From a virus: a stretch of DNA of 36,573 nucleotides. The stretch covers positions 1 to 36,573 of IMG/VR virus record IMGVR_UViG_3300025122_000067; one strand, given 5' to 3'. The number at the start of each line of letters is the position of its first letter. Within the stretch, counting starts at the first letter, position 1. Below, one piece after another: positions 25,701 through 32,247 of this stretch. The notes under the pieces are model-generated. The model saw nothing but the letters and a program-made list of their open reading frames with translations, did no database searches and was not told the DNA's origin. A program made the position numbers and the translations under genes.

Positions 25701-25870
25701 AGCTCTGGAGATATTCCTTGAGTCTTGCTATGTACAATATCACCCCCGACATAGATGACATCTGGGTTTAATTCTCGTGCTTGTTCAAAAAAGTCTAAAA
25801 AGGATTCTCTGTATTCCTCGTGTCGAGACAAACCCCTCCAATGAATATCAGCTATATGAATAATCTTCAT
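22739..25870 (-). CDS. Fused Mre11-Rad50 (SbcD-SbcC, gp47-gp46) recombination nuclease
   Basis: Single polypeptide joining the two subunits that T4 encodes as gp47 and gp46. Positions below count from GTG 25879. N-terminal metallophosphoesterase: DIH (11-13), GGD (45-47), GNHD (82-85), His153 and GDIH (185-188). From about 365 begins an SMC-type ATPase: Walker A GKNAKGKSS (403-411), long coiled coils (about 575-880), signature ELASGMEK (954-961), Walker B MLIIDEGFGALD (983-994) and H-loop His1020. The hook at the coiled-coil apex reads PCGDAFQSC (720-728), C-x6-C rather than the usual C-x2-C zinc hook. It should resect DNA ends for recombination-dependent replication. The frame also has GTG at 25879; I prefer ATG 25870 because the family typically begins MKI-x-HIAD-x-H. 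Confidence 0.93.
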   Translation of the reverse strand: MKIIHIADIHWRGLSRHEEYRESFLDFFEQARELNPDVIYVGGDIVHSKTQGISPELIDSLCWWFTGLSRIAPVHVILGNHDGLILNKDRQDAISPILSALNNPNIHLYKESGVYPTGVPGFNWCVFSCFDEEEWKNIRPASGINIALFHGAVWGSTTDIDWLIEGDVTANFFNDFDFTLLGDIHRRQYLDDKKSVAYSGSTIQQNYGEDTGKGFLFWEIESKDKFTSTFYPIFHSCPFVTIDWKGSVEKTLEEADSYPDQSRFRIRSESVISHADSKQIQYDLKREKEATEVVFKSESSFDASKIKIESGTFNKENLRVSKTHKRLIREYYLGNGLNDEYFEKFDDLIENYMSQISNEEEILRNTRWEINSLRFDNLFAYGNDNIINFENLPGITGIFGKNAKGKSSIVGSLMYGLFNTTDRGSIKNIHIVNNRKDCARAVIDINLNGDPYRVIRSTVKHQTRKGEIYASTSLSLHKMNSSGDIAEDITEEQRRETEKILRRLIGTSDDFLMTSLASQGEMNTFVKEGATSRKMILTKFLDLGIFEKMHEIAKLKSSDIRNKAKLYPDIDWDEEIDNLKFDIINNKEETDGLEKIIKDKRGILSDLHIRLAISDNPDVITEGEFTIQREIVERYNDDIESLREKERDLNEKISHMKDKNRKIEMVKSDFSIDYLESKIEVQKNLERSVVEIQHQFEQDKRELNRQKKSVKKLGEVPCGDAFQSCMFIRDSHRDRNTVEDQKERVKKSLALLKNTKIALESVLGEEIEKKIKKYEGMLKKQSEISIQVSLLNVDVNNVTNEINQVLISVSSAKLKLDDMSTRVVKDEENPASVIRSSIISLEDEIQRQDKKKLKLIEKIARLRVKISDMKNKRSEFKTIKTDLRMYDLFMQAVSKKGIPLQIMMSQLPLINSEIAKILQGVVGFTVELEADSESNSMDIFINYGDSRRVIELASGMEKMMSSLAIRAALINVSSLTKTNMLIIDEGFGALDSTNIEACSRLLESLKKWFRNIILISHIDEIKDIVDNSIEISKIGKDAFVKHE

Positions 25871-25897
25871 GCAATGCACTTACTTCTTAAAAATTTA

Positions 25898-26113
25898 TCA
25901 AGATAAAGGGCTCAAAAGACACTCATCTTCAGAATGAAATTTTCTACATAGCGGACACACGTCTTCATCTCCCGGAACTGTCTTTTCAGGTTCAATTCCA
26001 GGGATATCCTTAGAGTGCTCGAGCCCAGGTAGCTCATGACGTCTAAAAAGTGCGTCATCTTTCATAAGCTTCTTAATCTCTTCTCTTATTAAGTTCCTTA
26101 AAAGATTATACAT
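25898..26113 (-). CDS. Small zinc-knuckle-like protein
   Basis: 71-residue protein (ATG at 26113; a TTG one codon earlier extends the frame). A basic helix (NLLRNLIREEIKKLMKDD) is followed by three similar proline-glycine steps (ELPGLE, DIPGIE, TVPGDE) and then CPLCRKFHSEDEC, a C-x2-C-x3-H-x4-C arrangement close to the CCHC zinc knuckle (C-x2-C-x4-H-x4-C). It sits between the primase and the Mre11-Rad50 fusion gene, which suggests a nucleic-acid-binding accessory role, though the helix also resembles N-termini of small virion proteins. No family name can be given. An AT-rich stretch with ATATTTAT lies upstream at 26131-26147. Confidence 0.62.
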   Translation of the reverse strand: MYNLLRNLIREEIKKLMKDDALFRRHELPGLEHSKDIPGIEPEKTVPGDEDVCPLCRKFHSEDECLLSPLS

Positions 26114-26150
26114 CAAACAAATCCAAAATTACATAAATAAATATTCAAAG

Positions 26151-27110
26151 CTATATGATAGATCCTGTTTGAATTGATCTTATCATGTTTTTAATAGATG
26201 ATGACCTCGTCCAGGTATAAGCATCTTTCTTCGCTAAAACAAAATCACTGCTAGACATTTCACCAACATCAGCAAATTTTCCTAGCTCTAGAATTCTTAC
26301 ATTACAGCCATACGAGCTGAGAAGACGCGCACACTTTTGTGATTTCTTGGTCATGTCAGAATCCAGCGCGAGCAAGATAGGCGTTTTATTAGATACAATT
26401 TTCTTAAAAAGATAAGAATCTTCACTCAAACTAGAACCTAGAAGACACGTTGCATTAAATTCACACTTTGTTAAATCAAAAGGTCCTTCAGTTAGTGTTA
26501 GCTCCATTTTCCAGTCTACGTGGATCTCATTAAATATGATATCTAATTTATTTACTCGAGGATTAGAATATTTGGGTTTCACGTTTAAATCAATCGATCT
26601 TGAGCAATAATAATTTAAATTTCCCGTGTCATCAAATGAAGGAATGATTATTCGTCTTCTATGAAATCCTGCATCTGCTGTTCCAAATCTAAACCTCCAA
26701 AGAGCTGATCCTGAAAGACCTCTTTTCTTAAGGTATCTTATGCAAGCTTTTATGTCTGGATCTCTGCTCGCTATGCTGTCTGCAATTAGCGTAAATGTTT
26801 TCGGTAGAGAAATTTTTTCTTCGCATAGCATTTCCAAGGGTGCTATGCGTTTCTCATCTAAGAAATTAGTTACAAAATATTGTGAAGAATCATTGCTAAT
26901 AAATTTTTTTAAAATTATCCTTAAATCTTTCCCCTTGATATCGCAAACCCAGCAATGACAGTTCCAGTTGTCAAGATTAATAGAAAATTTCTTTTTATTG
27001 CCCTGGTCACAATTAGGACACCTGACAGAAACATTAATTCCATCACGAGCCACATGAATTTCTCCAAAAATAGACTTTAGAAAATGTAGCTTAGCTGTGT
27101 AGCTTTGCAT
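26151..27110 (-). CDS. gp61: DNA primase, T4 gp61-like
   Basis: 319-residue primase of the DnaG/TOPRIM class, close in length to T4 gp61 (342). The N-terminal zinc ribbon uses CPNC (31-34) and CHCWVC (51-56). The TOPRIM core shows LTLTEGPFD (204-212), with catalytic Glu208, and LLALDSDMTKK (246-256), with Asp250 and Asp252 binding metal. Between them RRRIIIPSFDDTGNLNYYCS is the usual substrate-binding strand region. It would synthesise RNA primers for lagging-strand replication with a gp41-type helicase, which is not in this window. The gene lies 31 bases after the resolvase gene and within an otherwise structural cluster. Its ribosome site is weak. Confidence 0.9.
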   Translation of the reverse strand: MQSYTAKLHFLKSIFGEIHVARDGINVSVRCPNCDQGNKKKFSINLDNWNCHCWVCDIKGKDLRIILKKFISNDSSQYFVTNFLDEKRIAPLEMLCEEKISLPKTFTLIADSIASRDPDIKACIRYLKKRGLSGSALWRFRFGTADAGFHRRRIIIPSFDDTGNLNYYCSRSIDLNVKPKYSNPRVNKLDIIFNEIHVDWKMELTLTEGPFDLTKCEFNATCLLGSSLSEDSYLFKKIVSNKTPILLALDSDMTKKSQKCARLLSSYGCNVRILELGKFADVGEMSSSDFVLAKKDAYTWTRSSSIKNMIRSIQTGSII

Positions 27111-27141
27111 AATAAAACATACAGTCCACTTTCTCGCATGT

Positions 27142-27690
27142 TCATATCATAAGCCCAGATCTAGCTATCACATAGGCATCTGCCATATCGTAACAGCCCG
27201 GTTCTAAAACAGTCTGTCCCTTTCTAGGGCCACCTTTTAAAATTTTGACTGGCCACACATAGTTTGTATCGTCAATCTGACTAGAAACCCAGTCTAAAAC
27301 CTGATGCTTGGTTGGTTTGCCTCCATTAGATTTTCTAATAATTTTAATCCCTAAGCTCTTTCGAGCCGAATTAACATTTATAAACTCAGGGTCTAATGAA
27401 AACTCACAATGACATAAATAAGAAACTATGCCATTAAACTGCGCTAGCGTTAATAATGTAGCAGCAGAAGAAAGGCCAGGCCTAAACGCTTGAAGATTTT
27501 TTTCTATAAAAATCTTAGTGACAGGATGTTTTATGTTAATTAAAGAGAGAGCATCATGCACTTTTTGGGCCTTGCTAAAAAGACCTTTTTCCTTAGCAAG
27601 CGGTATAAATCCCATCTTAACTAGTTTTCTATCATCACTTAAAATACACCAACCAGTACAGCTCGTTGATACATCAAGACCTAGAATCAT
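27142..27690 (-). CDS. RuvC-like Holliday junction resolvase
   Basis: 182-residue RNase H-fold nuclease. The acidic residues of the RuvC family are present: Asp6 in ILGLDVSTSCTGW (2-14), Glu63 in KIFIEKNLQAF (59-69), and Asp168 and Asp171 in GCYDMADAYVIA (165-176). It would cut four-way junctions or branched packaging substrates. It is known that T4 uses an unrelated enzyme, gp49 endonuclease VII, for this, so this is a non-homologous replacement if it serves the same purpose. Its ATG overlaps the TAA of the upstream structural gene by one base (TAATG), showing coupling with a virion gene. The primase and Mre11-Rad50 genes follow. Confidence 0.85.
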   Translation of the reverse strand: MILGLDVSTSCTGWCILSDDRKLVKMGFIPLAKEKGLFSKAQKVHDALSLINIKHPVTKIFIEKNLQAFRPGLSSAATLLTLAQFNGIVSYLCHCEFSLDPEFINVNSARKSLGIKIIRKSNGGKPTKHQVLDWVSSQIDDTNYVWPVKILKGGPRKGQTVLEPGCYDMADAYVIARSGLMI

Positions 27691-30161
27691 TAAAAATCCT
27701 TTTTAAATCGTATCATCACTTCTTCGCTTTCTCTTTTCATAATTGGTTGAGATAAATTGAGACGCATAATAACATTTAAATTATCGTCGTGTAAATTAAG
27801 TCCACTTATATAAACAAATGCTGGATCTGTGTCATTGGCATCAAGAGACGCTGATATTAGTCTATATGACGGATTAGAAGATGAATTAAATTGCCCTACT
27901 GGTATTGGAACATTAACTATCATTGTATGAACATTTTGCTCGCCTGTAAAAGTGGCTTCAAACTGATCTTTTCCAAAGAAAGGAAGATGAGGAGACTTTA
28001 CAATTGCAAGACCTTCATTATAAAATACATTTCCCACATTAGCCCAGACTGGATGACTTCCGCTACAGTTAGCTCGATAAAGGCTACCAGCACCGTTATC
28101 CTTAAGCAGAATATCCACCTTGCCTCCTGAACCCGTAATGTTAGAATCTCTAAGAGAAAATGTTTTCTCCATAATCGAGTTACCATAATAAAGGTTAGAA
28201 ATATCAAAAATCTCAACTTCGTTAGAGCTGGGGTCGCCAGTTCTCTGAAATATTGTCAATGTCGACCCGGCAGTGCCGGCAGTGCTTTCTGGTGAGACTC
28301 CCGCGAGAAGAAAAGCTAAAGTTGTTTCACTCGTATCGTCTGGCAATGAAGTGCTGGTCCCATCTCTGGCTGCTATAATGTCAGCTGTTGAAACAGTTGA
28401 TAACGCACGATTTTCTGACCCAGTAGATACCATCTCATTTATGTTAATAATGCCCATATCTGCTAATGTGTTGGTGATTGGGTCTACAAATTTTGACATA
28501 GCAGTTTGCTTCGAGCCGCTTACGAGCAATCCGTAGTCAGGAACGAACCTGCCGTTATCATTGGGTAAAATAGTTAAGTTTCTTTTTCTTGTAGAGCCTG
28601 AAGCATACACATATTCATTTGCTGTTATACTAGTTGCCAGTGTTGGCAGTGTGGACGCAGTTAAATTATAAAGTCTAGGATACTGACCGGTAACCATCTC
28701 TCTGGTAAAATTTTCTAGATTAATAAGTCGTCCGCCTACTCCAAATGAAAAGTCAACATTAAAGGGGTCTTCTGTGCTTTTTGATTCAGTTTCAAAAGGT
28801 GTGAGATGAACATCTCGAGTGGGAGATTCTTTAACAAAAAACGGGGGGACATAAAAAATCATATCCCTTATAGAGCTATTTCCAAATTTTTCAAAATCTT
28901 CTACAAGATTATCGTCAAGGTATTCAGAAAATATCTTAACATCATGAATTTCAGCATTAAGAGGATGATTAAAGGAAAAATTCGTAGGATCGCTAGATCC
29001 TGCACCGGGAATATTATAAACTCCCTCTGAAGAAGCTGCTGTACTATTAAAAAATTGTTTTTCATCGCCAGAGCCCTCAAAATAATTTCCAAGAATTAAT
29101 GCATCTGATGCTATGTGGCTGGGAGGGAGTATTGAAGAAGATGGAACGTTAAACGTAGAAGCAGCTTTATCAACAAGAATGCTTCCGCTTCCCGCATTCA
29201 TAGAGCTTCCTCCCCACCGAATAGTCACATGATGCCACTGGTTCCTTTTAAGAGCATTGTCTGGTGAAAGGAAAACTAAATCATAAGGATATTCACCACT
29301 ATTTGTAGAAGTCTTGTTAGATGTAGGAGAGACTGCTAGCTGTGAAGGCGGTATATCAGCACTATGACTAAGCTGCAAAAGAATCCTATAAGCACTGGTA
29401 AGTCCATCAATTTTTTCACTTCCCGAGATTAAAGATACTGCATAGGTTGAAGATAAATGCAATATTGTACCTGCTTTAAAGGATGCAGCAGGATCATCAA
29501 GTGTATAGCGGGGATTTATATAAAAATCAAATGAAAAAGATCCAGTGGGAAAATAAGGTCGTGTATTGTTTTTAACAGCACTGTTAGAGACTGATGAATT
29601 GGGAAAGGGATCTCTAGGGTAGTTTGGATAAATTATTGCAGAATTGGACGGAACCTGGGAGCTGGTAAAAAAATTCAAGGTATGATAATTGGTATAAGAG
29701 AAGGAAGACTGATCGTATCTAGCATAATAAAAAGGCATAAGAGTGTTACGAATAATTCTCTTAGAGATGAAATTCATATCCAATGTTACTGGTGGCTCAT
29801 ATCTCAAAATATTAAAATTTTTAGTGTTTCTGGCAAGCGCTGGAGCACTATCAACATAGTCAAAGTAGCCAAGCATTGTGCTATAAATGTTGGCAGAAGT
29901 ACCATCTGCGTTTGCTAATGCTACAGTCTCTGACGCAGACTCAAGAGCCAGCACCGCATCAAAAACAGTTTCATCAAACCCTACCCACGGATCTGATCCT
30001 ATCTTTGCAGGATCAATAACTTCTTTTAGATTAGAGCTGGGTCGAGCTGCCAAAGGCATCGTGCCCGTTATTCCCAGGGATGAACTTACAAATAAGGTTT
30101 TCGGATGTAAAGTAAGTGAAAACTGCTCAATGTATTCTGGGTATATCTTAACAAGAGACAT
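27690..30161 (-). CDS. Virion structural protein with LamG/concanavalin-like domain
   Basis: 823-residue protein. Residues about 203-420 form a LamG/ConA-like jelly roll: GSFSFDFYINPRYT (207-220), NQWHHVTIRWGGS (307-319), GSILVDK (326-332), DALILGNYFEG (353-363) and LNAEIHDVKIFSEYL (401-415) are the typical strands. Such domains bind glycans in appendage or fibre proteins. The C-terminal ~120 residues match the C-terminus of the upstream 415-residue protein: NVFYNEGLAIV versus NIFYQRGIVIL, QFNSSSNPSYR versus EFNYSSNPTYT, and a closing LSQPIMK...RFKKDF versus MSRPIQK...RVRLDF. This shared module probably anchors both to the same structure. GAGG precedes the ATG closely. Exact location (fibre, baseplate or head surface) is unknown. 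Confidence 0.72.
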   Translation of the reverse strand: MSLVKIYPEYIEQFSLTLHPKTLFVSSSLGITGTMPLAARPSSNLKEVIDPAKIGSDPWVGFDETVFDAVLALESASETVALANADGTSANIYSTMLGYFDYVDSAPALARNTKNFNILRYEPPVTLDMNFISKRIIRNTLMPFYYARYDQSSFSYTNYHTLNFFTSSQVPSNSAIIYPNYPRDPFPNSSVSNSAVKNNTRPYFPTGSFSFDFYINPRYTLDDPAASFKAGTILHLSSTYAVSLISGSEKIDGLTSAYRILLQLSHSADIPPSQLAVSPTSNKTSTNSGEYPYDLVFLSPDNALKRNQWHHVTIRWGGSSMNAGSGSILVDKAASTFNVPSSSILPPSHIASDALILGNYFEGSGDEKQFFNSTAASSEGVYNIPGAGSSDPTNFSFNHPLNAEIHDVKIFSEYLDDNLVEDFEKFGNSSIRDMIFYVPPFFVKESPTRDVHLTPFETESKSTEDPFNVDFSFGVGGRLINLENFTREMVTGQYPRLYNLTASTLPTLATSITANEYVYASGSTRKRNLTILPNDNGRFVPDYGLLVSGSKQTAMSKFVDPITNTLADMGIININEMVSTGSENRALSTVSTADIIAARDGTSTSLPDDTSETTLAFLLAGVSPESTAGTAGSTLTIFQRTGDPSSNEVEIFDISNLYYGNSIMEKTFSLRDSNITGSGGKVDILLKDNGAGSLYRANCSGSHPVWANVGNVFYNEGLAIVKSPHLPFFGKDQFEATFTGEQNVHTMIVNVPIPVGQFNSSSNPSYRLISASLDANDTDPAFVYISGLNLHDDNLNVIMRLNLSQPIMKRESEEVMIRFKKDF

Positions 30162-30173
30162 TGGTCCTCGACA

Positions 30174-31421
30174 TTAAAAGTCAAGTCTCACTCTAATTGT
30201 TAAATCATTTTCATCTGATTTTTGAATAGGGCGAGACATTTTGGCGACTGCTAATAGGTTGTCTGATGCATCATATAATCCTACTGTTGTAAAATAGGAA
30301 AATGATTTTTGTGTACTTTCAGATCCGATATCAATCACATTTATTCTACCATTAGTATCAGTATAAGTTGGATTTGAAGAATAATTAAACTCATCCGGCC
30401 CAATGCGGCAAAAGATGAGCGTAGAATTTATAGCTGTCTCATTCTGGAAAGTAATCGAGCACGATCCACTAGACCCAAACCTGCATGAAGCAAAGTGGTC
30501 TAATATGTTATCCATAGATGCAGAAGATAAAAGATCGGGAATAAAACGTGCCATTCTATTTCCAGAATTTTCATCTCCAATCACCATCATTCCACTGGGA
30601 ACGTCTGCGTAAGGAGATCCTACAATCATCGCATTAATAGCACCAGATACGTGTTGAGTTCCTGAAATTACCTTTTTCATGTCCAGGATGACGATCCCTC
30701 TCTGATAAAAGATATTTCCAACAGTTCTGCTGGAGTCAGAAGAGTCAACAACATTTCCTATGGTTCCTCCAAAGGATGTCTGCAACGAAGTAGAGGATCC
30801 AACATCTGTATAGACAGCAGACCCTGAGTTTGAGGTGACATTAAGGTTTGGCTGAAGTCGGTGAACTACCGGACCACCTTCTCGATCCCAGGAAGCACTT
30901 TGAAAAAATTTCATTCCAAAGCTTTCTCGCTTAATAGCATCTCTAGAAAACAGCCTCTTAAAACATATAAATAATGCCTCACCAATTTTTTGATCATCGG
31001 TAGCTGACCCACAAGGAGCAAAGGGTGCTGTGAACTGAGAGTCTGCATTTCCCAATAGATTTTGTGCCATTTGTCGATAGATTGAAACCTTCTCACGTAT
31101 CATGACAGACTGAGAAGCAAAAAGAACTTTTCCATTTGAATCTACGCCGGTTTGCGAACCAGTAACAACGTGACTCCCTGAAAATAGTCCAGCTGTGAGA
31201 TCTACAACAGCATTTGCTGTCTGTAAAGAAAAATCCTGATCGTATACAGTCTGAAAAAGAGAAGACGTTATTCCTGGACCGATGCCACCTGTAACGAAAA
31301 CCTGATATTTCTTCCTAGTGGTGGAGCCAGAAATATCTTCTTGAATTACATCAACTAATTGATTTAAAAAAGACTTTGTTGTCTTAATGTCTGCGCTAGT
31401 TATCTCTTTATATGTTGCCAC
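30174..31421 (-). CDS. Virion structural protein, shared C-terminal domain (GTG start)
   Basis: 415-residue protein. The N-terminal part (DIKTTKSFLNQLVDVIQEDI, then YQVFVTGGIGPGITSSLFQT) is followed by a long beta-rich middle. The C-terminal ~180 residues contain GNIFYQRGIVIL, EFNYSSNPTYT, FSYFTTVGLYD, LLAVAKMSRPIQK and a final RVRLDF, a module also present at the end of the 823-residue protein that follows. I associate the GLY-x-LLAVAK-S-P-K pattern with virion proteins of large T4-type phages, without being able to name the part. GTG at 31421 is the start; an AGGAAT-type ribosome site is near. Only 12 bases separate it from the next gene. Confidence 0.7.
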   Translation of the reverse strand: MATYKEITSADIKTTKSFLNQLVDVIQEDISGSTTRKKYQVFVTGGIGPGITSSLFQTVYDQDFSLQTANAVVDLTAGLFSGSHVVTGSQTGVDSNGKVLFASQSVMIREKVSIYRQMAQNLLGNADSQFTAPFAPCGSATDDQKIGEALFICFKRLFSRDAIKRESFGMKFFQSASWDREGGPVVHRLQPNLNVTSNSGSAVYTDVGSSTSLQTSFGGTIGNVVDSSDSSRTVGNIFYQRGIVILDMKKVISGTQHVSGAINAMIVGSPYADVPSGMMVIGDENSGNRMARFIPDLLSSASMDNILDHFASCRFGSSGSCSITFQNETAINSTLIFCRIGPDEFNYSSNPTYTDTNGRINVIDIGSESTQKSFSYFTTVGLYDASDNLLAVAKMSRPIQKSDENDLTIRVRLDF

Positions 31422-31456
31422 TTTATATTCCTAATTCCTATTTTAGAATTCTTATT

Positions 31457-32176
31457 TTATAAGCCGCTCTGAATTGTGCAATCACCGGAAAGATATTCAC
31501 CAGTATTGTTTCCAAAGATAGATATCTTAGTTCTTACGTAACTCTGACCTGATACCTTGTATAATGAAAACGTTGTATTGTCAACTGACTTAGCATAAAG
31601 AGTTACAGCACCTGCCGTAAAACCGCCTTCACCGATCAGAGAGCTGGCTGGAACCATATATTCGTGTGATCCATCAGTGAATATAGATGTGGCAGTTAGA
31701 CCCTTAACACCTACGAACCCTCCATCTTTTATGAGAATTCTCCACATAAAATCACCACCATCAACAGCATTAGTCTTTCCAGCTGGGCTATATTGAGTCC
31801 AGGAAACTGCAGCTGAAGTTTTAACACTTCCTACATTTGTCCTTGCCAGCTCTATGACACCAGATGAATTGGGGCCTGTAATCCATTTAAGCAGCGCAAG
31901 GTGAGTTAGCGTCCTTGATCCGTATGACGCAAGCTTCCACTTTAAGCTAAGATCTGGTGCTGTGCACGCCTCAAATACAGGGGTGTTTTTTTCAATCTTT
32001 TCAGAACCTACAACCCTGCCAAATCTTTTAACAATTCCGTAGTCCACCTCGTCATCGGCAAGAGCAAATTTAACAATGTTAAAACTACAATCATTTCTCG
32101 CAAGAAACGCTCTTCCGGTGTCAGTTAAAACAGCGTCAATGATAATATTATTAGTTGAATGATCTAAAAGACCCAT
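31457..32176 (-). CDS. Virion structural protein, unknown
   Basis: 239-residue protein with an N-terminal signature that I associate with tailed-phage structural proteins: IIIDAVLTDTGRAFLARND (11-29), VKFALADDEVDYGIVKRF (35-52) and NTPVFEACT (64-72). The remainder is beta-rich and glycine/serine-rich, typical of a capsid- or tail-surface protein, with no catalytic motif. AGGAG lies seven bases before the ATG at 32176 and a 71-base gap precedes it. That gap contains an AT-rich GAATGTTTATGTAATGTA on the minus strand, loosely like the promoter candidates elsewhere. Role in the virion is not determined. Confidence 0.7.
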   Translation of the reverse strand: MGLLDHSTNNIIIDAVLTDTGRAFLARNDCSFNIVKFALADDEVDYGIVKRFGRVVGSEKIEKNTPVFEACTAPDLSLKWKLASYGSRTLTHLALLKWITGPNSSGVIELARTNVGSVKTSAAVSWTQYSPAGKTNAVDGGDFMWRILIKDGGFVGVKGLTATSIFTDGSHEYMVPASSLIGEGGFTAGAVTLYAKSVDNTTFSLYKVSGQSYVRTKISIFGNNTGEYLSGDCTIQSGL

Positions 32177-32247
32177 TTGTCATCTCCTGATAGTAAATAT
32201 ACATTACATAAACATTCTAAGTAAAATATGTCGCATTACGTGCCCAC

